A DNA stretch of 64,000 bases from Letharia columbiana (Eukaryota > Ascomycota > Lecanoromycetes > Lecanorales > Parmeliaceae): positions 1,070,001 to 1,134,000 of the forward strand of contig NW_023501044.1 of NCBI RefSeq assembly GCF_014066305.1. The letters run 5' to 3'. Made by a program: the position numbers and the translations under genes. Each line of letters opens with the position of its first letter. Position 1 is the stretch's first letter. A model generated the notes under the pieces. The model had not been told where the DNA came from and did no database searches. It saw only the letters and a list, made by a program, of their open reading frames with translations. Shown in pieces: positions 36,761 to 48,675 of the stretch.

Positions 36761-38907
36761 TCTTTCTAACTCTTTAATTCTTATATATAAAACTTCTAGA
36801 TTCTTAGCGGCAACTTAATTAAAAACATTTCATTTTTCAATTCTTATAATAATTCGATAGAGATATTCTTTTTAACGTCGACGGCTTTTAGAATTATATT
36901 AACTTATTCGTTTATTAATAAATCTATATTCTTATATAAAATACTATTATTACTAAAATAATATTTAATCTTTAAACACTTAAAATATCTATCTTCTTTT
37001 TAAATTCTATTTATTAATAATTTAAATACTTATATTTTTATATATAGAAATTTTCGATAGTAATATTATTATTTCTTTTAGTAAAGAAAGTATTACGCTA
37101 ATTATTCGAGGGGGTAAAGTTCTTATTAATTTTATTAATTTCTTTCTTACTTTTTAGATTTAATATATTATTAATAGCCTAAAGATCTATATCTAATACT
37201 TATAAAAAAATAATTAATTCTTAAAAGATATTAAAAGATTATTCTAAAATTTGATATCTTAGATATATAGAGATTAATTGTTTTAAATTAAATATCTTAT
37301 AAATTTTAGTAAATTTTAAGAGAGTAATAGCTATAGAGAATCGTACGTAGAAGTTCTTAAACGATTTCTTCTTATCTATTACTCTTATATTAAATTTAGA
37401 ATTAAATATCTTAATATTCGATTTAATAATCTTATTATATATTTTAAATATATTATCTAATTTATTAATTATTTCTTAGATAATTTAATATAAATCTAAG
37501 ATATTCTTATTTACTCTTATTTTAATAATATTATATATAATAAACTTATAATAATTTAATATATAATTAATTTTCTTAAGTTTAATAAAAAAGATTATAA
37601 CGCTTTATCTAAATTTCCCTTAAGATATTAATATTAACTATTCTACTTATTTCGATTATTAATATTATAGAAATTTAAGACGTCGAGATTATTTATTTAA
37701 TTCTATACTCTCTACGCGATTTATAATAAAGATATAATATAAGTTTTAATAGATATTATAAATAAGAATACTTAGCTAACGAGATATAATCTCTATATCT
37801 TTCTTATTAAAGTTTTTTAAATTAGTTAATATATAAGATTATTACTTCTTTAGCTATTACTCTTTACACTTTAAGTCTTATTTAAATTTCTTATTTACTT
37901 TAATAAATTTTATAATATTAATACGATATCTATTATATAAACCTCGAAGTCTATTATTAATTTCTCGCTTATAAGATAATTAGTTATTATTATTATTTAG
38001 CTAAATAATAATTACTAATATCTTTATCTTAGATAAGTAATATTCTAATTAAATTCTTTATTTTATTATTAAAGTATCTTAATATTACGATTAGTAATTT
38101 AAAAGCTCTCTATTAAAGTCTTTAATCTATTATATTAAATATTAAGAGTATTAATAGCGCTTTTTATAAAATTCTATAAGTTAATAATAAATATAAAAAT
38201 TATAATTAACTCTTCTTCGATAATATTTATAAATTATACTTCGATATAAATTAAACTAGATTTAATAATATATCTTCTAGAGATAGAACGCTTTCTCTTA
38301 TATTATATAGACGATTTAACTTTACTAATATTTAAAATCTTCTTATCGAAGTTTTTAAGTTCTTCTAAATAATAATATATTTATAACTTACTTATAACGA
38401 TTTAACTTTAAATATTATCTAAATTTAAGATTAAGAGATATATAGCTAATATTAAACTAGTAGATATATAAAGAGAATTTATTTCTTTTAATATATTAAA
38501 GATATTTATTTTCTTTAGATTCTTATTTAATCTAGTTAAATTAGTCTTTATATAAATAAAAGATTTTCTTTTAAATAATCTTTCGAGTAGTAAGCTCCTT
38601 TAGCTATAACTACTAACTTCTTAATAATATACTTTCTTCTTAATTATATATTTAATATAATAAATAAATAAATTACTATCGCTTTAAAAGAGGAATAGAT
38701 AATATTATATTAGAGACTTAATAATTTATATAATAACTTTATATTATAGTATAAAGAGAATATTATCTACATAGAATTATTATAAATAAATAGAGTTTAT
38801 AATAAGATAGAAAGATTAAAAGATCTTAATACGCTAAGTTTAATTAGACTATAATATAAGTAAGATTATAAGATTATTAAAATCGTAATAAATATCTATA
38901 AGACTAA
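36761..38907. other. RIP-degraded DNA, nothing recognised
   Basis: 2.1 kb. The minus strand reads as long stop-interrupted frames around 37300 and 38000-38350, suggesting ancestral coding sequence on that strand. I could not assign it to a protein family. Confidence 0.55.
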
Positions 38908-39359
38908 ATTTAGTAATTCTTTTTTTATCTAAAAGCTTATATTACGTTTTATAATTTAAATAAAAAACTATATAAACTTAATAAAAAATAAAAAAGTTAT
39001 TTTACAATTAAATATTATATATCTAATTAGAGTTATTCGACTATTAAGTAAACTTTAATAAGCGATATTTAATTTTCTTACGTAATAAGAATTATAAGAC
39101 TAAATTTAGAAACTCTTTATTTATTTAAAAGCCTATATTTTATTCTATAACTTATAAAGAATCTAAAAACTTTAATAGAAAATAAAAAACTTATTCTATA
39201 TATTAATAATATATATCTATTTTTTTAGTAAGAAAGCTTAAGAGAATTATCGAGCTAACTTAGCTAATTTAATTATAGAGTATAGCGAATTTAAATTTAT
39301 AATTAACTATATATATAAATTTAAGATTTTATAGCTTAACTCTATTTTATTCTATTATA
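38908..39359 (-). mobile_element. Short Helitron-like element S7, truncated at its 3' end
   Basis: Read on the minus strand it begins TATAATAGAATAAAATAGAG and contains two copies of the internal unit. The 3' hairpin end is missing. Long copy B is inserted inside its 5' terminal TTAATATATATAATAG. Confidence 0.65.
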
Positions 39360-41522
39360 TAAGTAAAGGCCTATGAATTAAATTCATGAAGTTGGATTTT
39401 TCTAAGTTAAATCGAATTTTAGCCCTAGCCCTAAGTCAAATCGAACTCTAATCGCTTGCTGTACGTTTTTGACCTACTTCCACCACTATAAAATTAATTT
39501 AATCTATGTGGTATACAGGCACATATGTGCGGAGAGAGGTGCGCTAAGGCCTAATTAGGAAGGTGTATCGAGTGTAGAGGATTGATCCGTAATAATTGCC
39601 CACAAAAAACAGAGAAAGGCCATATCCTTATGGCAAGAAGTATCGAAATACCGGAAAGAAATGGAGACAACGTGCCAGTTAGTGGTGTGAATCCCACAAT
39701 ATCTCCTGCCGCAGTGAAATCTTCCGAATAATGAAATAGCTGTAGACATCGGACGGTTTCAATTCGTCCAAATATGCATCGTCCGATGTTCCTCCTGCAG
39801 AGGCCGCAGTGATGTACTATATCAATGCAGTGGGGATGACAGGCCAAGTTGCAGTGGTGTTCTCCGCTTGCTAAGTGATGATTTGATGTGGAACCGTGGA
39901 GAGCATATGACGTGGGATCTTGGAGAGCTGAGCCGTGTTCTTGACGATGGTGGCCTTGTTGCCGCTTGGTTTCTCCGCAGTGTTCTCCGCATTTGCCTGT
40001 TGTAGTTCCTCCTCTTGCTCCTCCTCTTGTAGAGTATCAGACTGAGTGGCTAGCTGAGTGGCTGACTGAGTGAATGACTGATATGACGTGGGATCTTGGA
40101 GAGCTGAGCCGTGTTCTTGACGATGGTGGCCTTGTTGTCGCTTGGTTTCTCCGCAGTATTCTCCATAGTGTTCTCCGCAGTGTTCTCCGCAGTGTTCTCC
40201 GCATTTGCCTGTTGTAGTTCCTCCTCTTACTCCTCTAATGTAGTGGGGATGACAGGCTAAGTTGCAGTGGTGTTCTCCGCTTGCTGAGTGATGATTTGAT
40301 GTGGAACCGTGGAGGCATATGACGTGGGATCTTGGAGAGCTGAGCCGTGTTCTTGGCGCTGGGGGCCTTATTGCCGCTTGGTTTCTCCGCAGTGTTCTCC
40401 TTTCCGCATTTGCCTGTTGTAGTTCCTCCTCTTGCGATGTTCCTCCTGCAGAGGCTTAATTGACTGTGATCGTCGCAGTAGATCCTCCTCTTGTGACGTG
40501 ATTGCATTGATATACCATATCAATGCAGTGGGGATGACAGGCCAAGTTGCAGTGGTGTTCTCCGCTTGCTGAGTGATGATTTGATGTGGAACCGTGGAGA
40601 GCATATAACGTGGGATCTTGGAGAGCTGAGCCGTGTTCTTGGTGCTGGGGGCCTTATTGCCGCTTGGTTTCTCCGCAGTGTTCTCCGCATTTGCCTGTTG
40701 TATTTCCTCCTCTTGCTCCTCCTCTTATAGAGTATCAGACTGAGTGGCTAGCTGAGTGGCTGACTGAGTGGATGACTGAGTGACTGGCTGACGATCTAAT
40801 TGAGTGGATTACTGAGCTGATAGGGTAGGTAGTGTTGACTGAGCGGCTGGTCGAGTAGTATGTAGGGGAGGACGATGGCTGTGAATCCGTTCGGGCTCTT
40901 TTTGAGGGCTTTCTAACGCGTCTATGAGCAGTAGTAGGTAGCTGTTGGGCTCGCTTGCGGCCTCGATTGCCAGCAGTAGCGGATTCGCCGAGGGGTGGCC
41001 TGGGGGCGTCAGTAGGGGCTCTAAGAGGCGGGCAAAAGGGGTGTACGTGCCTGAAGCGTTTAGTAACGTTTCCGCGAGGGGTACCGAGGACGATTGTGTT
41101 CATATTGATGGAATTGGTAGAATTGGTAGAGTGGTGGAAGAATAATGGTTACACAAACAAACAAACAAACAGGTGGAAGGATTATTATCCGATCCCGGAC
41201 GCGTTTGGTGTGACTACCATATTTGAATATCCATTTAATCCACCAATAGTAGGCCAAACTTCATTATTTTTACAGCGTTGGAAAGCGCACACTGAGCTCT
41301 ACAATTTACGAAATTATGAAGAAATAGTATCCGTAGGGAGCTGGTTATTTTAGAGTGTAAAACTTCTACACACAGATTTTTGATAAGGGAGCTCGGAAGG
41401 GCTAGCGGGCTAACTTAGTTAGTCTAGCCAAAAGGCGTAATAACCCCGAATTTATAATTGGCTGCATATATAAATTCAAGGTTTTCTAATTTAGCCCTAT
41501 CTTATTCTATTATATATATTAA
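39360..41522 (-). mobile_element. Long Helitron-like element, copy B (2163 bp, least mutated)
   Basis: It has the same structure as copy A in the opposite orientation. On the minus strand the 5' end is TTAATATATATAATAG after A. The 3' end is a palindrome (CATGAATTTAATTCATAG) followed by GCCTTTACTTA and T. This is the least RIP-mutated copy: GG, CC, TG and CA runs are intact over most of its length. It carries four ~200-bp tandem units (anchor GGATCTTGGAGAGCTGAG near 39914, 40090, 40327, 40611). About 25 bp near 39568-39592 are absent from copy A. Confidence 0.72.
40735..41103 (-). CDS. Open frame inside Helitron-like copy B, 122 codons, doubtful
   Basis: The frame starts MNTIVLGTPRGNVTKRF and is rich in Pro, Ser, Arg and Thr, ending in Ser/His-rich repeats (SASHSVIHSVSHSASHSV). 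I do not recognise it. Copy A has the same start (MNTIVFGTPR) but lacks about 45 nt and gains a frame change soon after, so the frame is not conserved. It may be a captured host gene fragment or chance coding in a low-complexity region. Confidence 0.2.
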   Translation of the reverse strand: MNTIVLGTPRGNVTKRFRHVHPFCPPLRAPTDAPRPPLGESATAGNRGRKRAQQLPTTAHRRVRKPSKRARTDSQPSSSPTYYSTSRSVNTTYPISSVIHSIRSSASHSVIHSVSHSASHSV

Positions 41523-41682
41523 TATATTAATATATTATTATTAATATCTAATTATAACTATATATTTTTATTATTTTTATTATATATATTTTTATATTAT
41601 TCTATTATATTAAATTCTTAAATATTATATATAAATATAAATATATTTTTATATTAATATTATATTATTATTATTATTTTAA
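41523..41682. other. AT-only spacer
   Basis: 160 bp almost purely A/T with many TATTAATA motifs, including the displaced 5' edge of S7. No gene. Confidence 0.5.
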
Positions 41683-42559
41683 TTAATATATATAATAGAA
41701 TAAGAAAAAGCTAAGTTTAAAAATCTTAAATTTATATATATAATTAATTATAAATTCGAATTTACTATACTCTTTAAATAGATCGATTAAGTTATCGTAG
41801 ATAAATAAATTAATATTCGTAATTATTAAATCTTACTCTTTCGCGCCTCTCTTATTAAAAAGATAGATGTATATTATTAATATATAGAATAACTTTTTTA
41901 TCTTCTATTAAAATTTTAAGATTTTTTTTCTAAGTTATAGAATAAAATATGAGCTTTTAGTAAAAAAACGAATTTCTAAATTTAGTCTTATAGTTATTAA
42001 AGCGTAAGAAATTCAAATATCGTCTATTAAAGTTCGCTTATCAAATTTATCAATAGTTCTAATAAAAAAATAGTTATATATTATTTAATTTTAGAATAAC
42101 ATTTTTATTTTCTATTAAGATTTTAAGATTTTTTTTCGATCTATAGTTTATTCGATAACCGCTCGAAGGTAATAAATGCGATTTCTATTACTATTATTAA
42201 TACTATTACTCTATAACTACTATATAATCTATACTTAATAATCTAGATTCATTCTATAGACTCTATTTAATTCTTTCTATTATAGAATCGTTCTATATAA
42301 TTCCCTTTACGATATAAAGAGACTTTATATATAGCGTATCCCCCTTTAATCTTTAATACTCTCTTACTATTATTACTAATTTCTCTATTAAAACGTCTCT
42401 TCTAAATATTAAAATAATATATAAGATATTATCGAATAGTATTTAAATCTTATTAATTATAATTATCTTATAGTGATTTCGATAGAGTAATAATCGAGGT
42501 GAAAGGCGGCTAAAATCGAATATCTTCTCTATCTTCTTTAATTAATTCTATTACTATTA

Positions 42560-45500
42560 GCTCGAGAAACTTCTAATACTTCTAACGAAATATTTCTATT
42601 AATTTATAGAGCTTAAAGATATTTAAAAGACTTTTATTTAAATATTAATAAAGTAGAGATATCTAATTTCGATTATAAGTTCGCTAAGAAGAATATATAG
42701 TTATTAAAATATTAAATCGATTAATCTCTTCTATATACTTATTATAGTAATAGAAAAGCTTAAGAACTTAAAACTTCTTCTTCTATATATTCTAATTATT
42801 CTCTTTAAAAGTAAATAGAACTATATAACTATTTATACTAATCTTATTAAGATATTTTCTCTTTTTAAAAATAGAGTTATTAATCTCTCTTATATTATAT
42901 ATAGTAGTTAGAGCTAGAACGAGATTATTATCTTACTAGATTATTATTAATATATTATTCTAAACTACTATAGCGAGAACTTCGTATAAAATATTTCTTA
43001 TAAAGACTTATTTTATCTTTATAAGCAATTTTAAGAAATCTAATCGATTTAGCTTTATAGTTTTATATATTATAATTTCTCTATCTTTTAGAGCTATAGT
43101 TAGTTTAAATTCGATGAAATAGTTATTTATAAAGAGAATAGAGTTACGAAGTAGTATATTAGTAATTAATTTAAATATTATAACTAATATATCTTTAAGA
43201 TTCTTAACTTTTAATCTACTCTTAAGATCTTATATAGAAGAATATTAGATATAATTATAGATATAGCCCTTATCGCTAATTGCGAAAAGCTTATATTTCT
43301 TCTTAATTAACTTATCTAAAGTCATTATAAAATAACAAGTAAAGGCCTATAAATTAAATTTATAGAGTCGGATTTTTCTAAGTTAAATCGAATTTTAGCC
43401 CTAGCTCTAAGTTAAATCGAACTCTAATCGCTTACTATACGTTTTTAATCTACTTTTATTACTATAAAATTAATTTAATCTATATAGTATATAGATATAT
43501 ATATACGAAGAGAGGCGCGCTAAGGCCTAATTAGGAAGGTATAATAATTACTTATAAAAAATAGAGAAAGATTATATTCTTATAATAAGAAGTATTAAAA
43601 TATTAAAAAGAAATAAAGATAACGTGTTAATTAGTAGTGTAAATCCCATAATATCTTCTATCGTAGTAAAATTTTTCGAATAATAAAATAGCTATAGACA
43701 TCGAACGGTTTTAATTTATTTAAATATATATTATTTCGAAGTAATAATTTAATATAAAACCGTAGAGAGTATATAACGTGGGATCTTAAAGAGCTAAGCC
43801 GTATTCTTAACGATAATAGTCTTATTATTACTTAGTTTCTCCGTAATATTTTCTATAGTATTCTTCGTAGTATTCTCCGCATTTATCTATTATAATTTCT
43901 TCTCTTACTTTTTAATATAATAGAGATAATAAGCTAAGTTATAGTAATATTCTTCGCTTACTAAGTAATAATTTAATATAGAATCGTAGAGAGTATATAA
44001 CGTGAGATCTTAAAGAGCTAAGCTATATTCTTAATACTAAAAGTCTTTTTACCGCTTAATTTCTTCGTAATATTCTTTATATTTACTTATTATAATTTCT
44101 TCTCTTACTTTTTAATATAGTAGAGATAATAAGCTAAATTATAGTAATATTCTCCGCTTACTAAGTAATAATTTAATATAAAATCGTAGAGAGTATATAA
44201 CGTAAGATCTTAGAGAGCTAAGTCGTATTCTTAATACTAAGAATCTTATTACCGCTTAATTTCTTCGTAATATTCTTCGTATTTATCTATTATAGTTTCT
44301 TCTCTTACTTCTTAATATAGTAGAGATAATAGATTAAATTATAGTAATATTCTTCGTTTACTAAGTAATAATTTAATATAAAATCGTAGAGAGTATATAA
44401 CGTGGAATCTTAAAGAGCTAAGTCGTATTCTTAGTACTAAAAATCTTATTACCGCTTTATTTCTTCGTAATATTCTTTATATTCGTCTATTATATTAACT
44501 TCTCTTATACTAGCTAAGTAAATTAATATAAGATCGTAAAGAGTAAATCTATTATATTATTACTACTAATAACTATCTTTATAATATTCTTTATATTCGT
44601 CTATTATAGATTCTTCTCTTATTTAACTAAGTGCGAGGATATTAACGCGTTTATAAGTAGTAGTAGATATCTATTAAGCTCGCTTACGGCCTCGATTATT
44701 AGTAGTAATCGAATTCGTCGAGAGATAATCTAGAGACGTTAGTAGAGGCTTTAAAAGGCGAGTAAAAGAGATATATATATCTAAATCGAACGCGTTTAGT
44801 GTAACTATAATATTTAAATATTAATTTAATCTACTTATCGCTAGCTTAAGAGAAGTATATAGAGAAGAACGTATTTATTCGAGCTCTTTTTAAGAGTCTT
44901 TTAACGCGTTTATAAGTAGTAGTAGATAGCTATTAAACTCGCTTACGGCCTCGATTACTAATAATAGCGAATTCGCCGAGAGATAGTCTAGCTTTAAGAG
45001 GCGGGTAAAAGAGATATATATATCTAAAACGTTAAGTAACCTTTAGTCTTCGATTATATTTATATTAATGAAATTAATAGAATTAATAGAGTAATAAAAG
45101 AATAATAATTATATAAATAGATGAAAGAATTATTATTCGATCTCGAACGCGTCTAATATAACTACTATAACTACTATATTTAAATATTTATTTAATCTAC
45201 TAATAGTAGATTAAACTTTATTATTTTTATAGCGTTAGAAAGCGTATACTAAGCTCTATAATTTACGAAATTATAAAGAAATAATATTCGTAGAAAGCTA
45301 ATTATTTTAGAGTATAAAACTTCTATATATAAATTTTTAATAAGGGAGCTTCAAGAGAGCTAGCGAGCTAACTTAATTAGTCTAGCTAAAAGACGTAATA
45401 ACCTCGAATTTATAATTAACTATATATATAAATTTAAGATTTTCTAATTTAATTCTATCTTATTCTTTTATATATACTAATATATATATCTCGTCTTCTT

Positions 45501-45660
45501 AATTATATATTTACTAATTACGATATAAGAATTTAAGATATAAAGCTTTTTTTAATTACTTCGTATCTTACTTATAAATAGCTAAAGCTTTTTATACTAT
45601 ATAAGCTATTTATATCTATCTATTTTAATAATTCTAGAGTTCTCTTCGATAGAGTCTAAG
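42560..45660 (-). pseudogene. Degraded piggyBac (DDE_Tnp_1_7) transposase
   Basis: On the minus strand, ignoring RIP stops, one frame reads TLDKLIKKKYKLFAISDKGY (43324 leftwards), then NSILFINNYFIEFKLTIALK, then DNNLVLALTTIYNIREIN, then YNKYIEEINRFNILI and YNRN*ISLLY*YLNKSL (to ~42640). This is the order of the piggyBac core: the KPI..G(Y/F)KI...GY block, the DNYF(T/I) block with the second catalytic Asp, and the tail block around MGGVxRxN. The Asp of DNYF is now Asn (AAC), as expected from a C-to-T change on the other strand. Stops replace probable Trp/Gln codons. Copy C interrupts the frame at 43336-45480. Sequence upstream of it (LRRRDIY) joins in frame. No function remains. Confidence 0.82.
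43336..45480 (-). mobile_element. Long Helitron-like element, copy C (2145 bp, heavily RIP-mutated)
   Basis: Collinear with copies A and B but AT-saturated. On the minus strand it starts TTAGTATATATAAAAG after A and ends with a degraded palindrome and GCCTTTACTTG before T. TTAG versus TCAG of copy A is a CA-to-TA change. It has four ~200-bp tandem units (43780-44420). A ~140-bp segment containing CGCTTACGGCCTCGATT is duplicated (44650-44790 and 44890-45040). It is inserted within the piggyBac transposase; its removal restores the reading frame without a target duplication. Confidence 0.72.
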
Positions 45661-46444
45661 TAATAAATGAATTTTCGAAGAAGAATATAGCGATTTCGAG
45701 TTATATTTCTAGTAATTAATAAAGTCATCGAAGTAATTCTATTAATTCTTTAATAATTATAAATAATAGGAAAATAAAAGATTTCTATATAGATCATAAT
45801 AGCGATAAAGACTTTTAGCTTCGAAATATCGATAAGCTTCTAGATAGAATCTAAAGTACTCTATAGAGAGATATATAAATTAATATTTCTATAAAGTATA
45901 TTCTAGATAGTAGTAGTTTATATAAGACTAAATATCGTATATAAAGTAATTTCTATATCGCTTAAAATGTAATTAATAGCTATATAATACTTAATTTTTA
46001 TTAACTAATACTCTAATAGTGAAGATATACTTTAAAGAAGAATATTACGCTATTTAAGTTTCTTCTTTCTTATATTAATCTAAATGTCTCTTTTCTAACA
46101 TTTTATAATCTAATCTAATTCTTCTTTATTAGAAGTAGATAGAGTAGTAATTTTAGTTATATTAAACTTAATATAGTAGAGTTATTATAAAGAATAAAAA
46201 AAGTCGTCTAATTAAGACGCGGAGAAAAATTACGCTAATTTATTATCTCGATCTAGACGATTATCGAATAGCTTACGTATTTTAAAAAAAAAAAAAATTC
46301 GAAATTTAATCTTATAGTTATTTAAAGACATATAATTCAAATATCGCTTACTAAAAATCGCTTATTAAAGATTTCTTATTAAATTTACTCGATAGCTCTA
46401 ATTAAATATAATAATTATAAATTTAATTTATAGACCTTTACTCG

Positions 46445-46869
46445 TATTATTATAATAAATTAAATTCTTTAATTTAACGTTTAAATTTCATTTGTTTATT
46501 AAGAGAAATTAATTTACTATTATTTTAATAAAAGTATTATTAAAGATAACTAGATTATAAATTCATATATAATATAAAAGATATTAATTATTCTATATCT
46601 TTATAGAATAGATATATACGATATTAAGTTACGCTAGTATTATCTTATTAAATAATCTTAATATATCGTAATAATATACTCGTAAAGAAAGAAAAAAAGA
46701 TATATTCTCGTAATCTATACTATTAATTAATTAGAATATATCGTTATTATCGACTATAATACTTTTAATTTATCTTCTTATCGTAATAATTTAACTATAA
46801 TTATCGTAGTAAATTCTTCTCTTTTTTACTTATTTTAATAATATATTATATTAATATAATATTATCTAA
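46445..46869. other. RIP-degraded DNA, nothing recognised
   Basis: About 425 bp, AT-saturated, with no feature that I can support. Confidence 0.5.
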
Positions 46870-47255
46870 ATATATAGAGATAGCAAATTAAATTATAGTA
46901 TTATTCTTCGCTTATTAAATAGCGATTTAACGTAGAATTATAGAGAGTATATAACGTAAGATCTTAGAGAGCTAAGTCGTATTCTTAATAATAATATTCT
47001 TATTATCGCTTAATTTCTTCGTAAGATTCTTCGCTTTTATCTATTATAGTAACTTCTCTTATATTAATTAAGTAAATTAATATAAGATTATAGAGAGTAA
47101 GTTTACTAGAGAGTAAGTCTACTTAAATAGAACTACTATAGTTTATACTCTTATTCTTCTTTATAATCTTCTTCGTAAATTTCTTCGTATTTTTATTTAT
47201 ATTTATCTATTATAGATCGAAGTATTCTATCTTCTTTATTTATAAGTAGTTTAAA
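46870..47255 (-). mobile_element. Fragment of the long Helitron-like tandem array (copy D)
   Basis: It contains AGAGAGTATATAACGTAAGA and TCTTAGAGAGCTAAGTCGTA, the RIP-mutated form of the array anchor, plus TCTTCGTAA and CTATTATAG-type motifs. Neither terminus is visible, so it is an internal fragment next to S6. Confidence 0.55.
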
Positions 47256-47269
47256 TTAATATAATAGAA

Positions 47270-47683
47270 CGAGTAAAGGCCTATGAATTAAATTTATACT
47301 CATTTTTTTAATTAGAACTATCGAGGAGCGATCTTTAGTAAGCGAACTTTAGTAAGCGATATTTGAATTCCTTATGCTTTAATAATTATAAGACTAAATT
47401 TAAGACTTCTTTTTTTCTCTAAAAGCTTACATTTCGTTCTATAATTTAAAAAAAAATCTTAAAATTTTAATAGAAAATAAAAACGTTATTCTATATGTTA
47501 ATAACGTATATCTATTTTTTTAATAGTTATTAATATTTAATAGTTACGAACGCTAATTTATTTATTCGCGATAACTTAATTAATCTAATTAAAGAGCGTA
47601 GTAACTCTAAATTTATAATTAGCTATATATATAAATTTAAGATTTTTAAGTCTAACTCTACGTTATTCTTTTATATATACTAA
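47270..47683 (-). mobile_element. Short Helitron-like element S6 (414 bp, single-unit form)
   Basis: On the minus strand it starts TTAGTATATATAAAAG after A and ends GGCCTTTACTCG before T, with a partly degraded palindrome (AATTTAATTCATAGG). One internal unit. Both ends are intact, so it is the most compact complete member. Confidence 0.75.
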
Positions 47684-48675
47684 TAACTTATTCGTATAAG
47701 AGAGATTCTACTATAGTATTTTAATACTAAAAGAAGTAAAATTAAGAGACGACGTAGAATTAGAAGATAAAGTAGAATTTTAATATAATGCGAGACTTAA
47801 AAACTATTCGATTCTCTTTAATCTCTACTTAAATCTCTATTTAAATCTCTATATTTCTTAATATATTATACTATTAAATATAGTTATTATATTATTAATT
47901 ATAGCTTATAAGAGATCGAGAATTATTTAATTACTATTATATTCCCGACATAGCGTTATATCGCTTCCTTTTCTTTCTTCGAGAGTAAGAAACCTTACTA
48001 GCGTGCTTGATATGTCGCTTTCTTTTCTTTCTTCGATTTCGTTTATAGCTTTAGCTAAGTTAATCTATTATAATTAGAACTAAGAAATATCTTTCTCTTC
48101 TTCGTAAAACTTCTTTCTAGAAGTATATATATACTTCTTATATAGTATCCCTAATAATTAATAATAATATACGACTTTTCTATATTCTTTATTTATTATT
48201 CTTATTATTTTCTATATTAGAGATACTATTCTTATATTAAGAAGTTTTACTTCTATTACTTTTTTGAAGAAAGAATCTTTTTTTAAAAGAAAGAATCGCT
48301 ATAGAAACTATTTAATTCCCCTTACCTTTTTTAAGTAACTTTCCTTCTCTTAAAGAAAATTAATCTCTTATTCTTAACACTTTTCTTCTTTCTCGATAAA
48401 TCTTTCTTTTTATATTCTCTCTATATCTTTTTATAATAGAGTATAATTATTTATAATCGACGAAGTTAGAAAACCTATTCTATTAGACTTAACGATTTCA
48501 TTTATCTTTTAATTTTAAGCTTTCTTAATAAAAAATTCTAAACTTTACGAGTAAGTTCTTAATAAGAATTATTATTAGATTATTAAATCGATTATATAGA
48601 CTTATAATTTACCTATTAACGTTCTACGTAATTAAGATTTATATATTTAACGAGGTTAATCTTAGAGTATTAACT
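47684..48675. other. RIP-degraded DNA, nothing firmly recognised
   Basis: About 1 kb. A less-altered patch (ACTAGCGTGCTTGATATGTC, 47999-48018) lies in pyrimidine-rich sequence. It may belong to the LTR or leader of the retroelement whose pol lies at 52200-54370, but I found no matching second copy. Confidence 0.45.

Larger units (their letters stand above)
42152..46267 (-). mobile_element. T2: piggyBac-type DNA transposon (net ~1971 bp), split by copy C
   Basis: Inverted termini TCGATAACCGC (left) and CGATTATCGA (right), with AT on both flanks. The S4 homologue shows the undisturbed target. Without the 2145-bp copy C the element is ~1.97 kb, a reasonable size for one transposase gene. A degraded transposase is read on the minus strand. 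PiggyBac elements normally duplicate TTAA; the 2-bp AT here is atypical. Confidence 0.75.
41683..46444 (+). mobile_element. Short Helitron-like element S5, split by a nested insertion
   Basis: The left part 41683-42151 begins TTAATATATATAATAG after A. The right part 46268-46444 ends GACCTTTACTCG followed by T. Joined across T2 (with one AT of the duplication removed) it is about 644 bp and collinear with S3 and S4. It is the outermost of three nested layers. Confidence 0.75.

Noticed and set aside
39551..40604. Open frames of 64-98 codons in copy B (minus strand), including overlapping frames over the same bases
   Set aside because: Two frames overlap the same sequence and neither is kept in copy A. 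No family motif was seen.
41060..41257. Minus-strand frame MAYYWWIKWIFKYGSHTKRV
   Set aside because: It overlaps other frames in the shared 5' part of the Helitron-like element and is not conserved in copy A.
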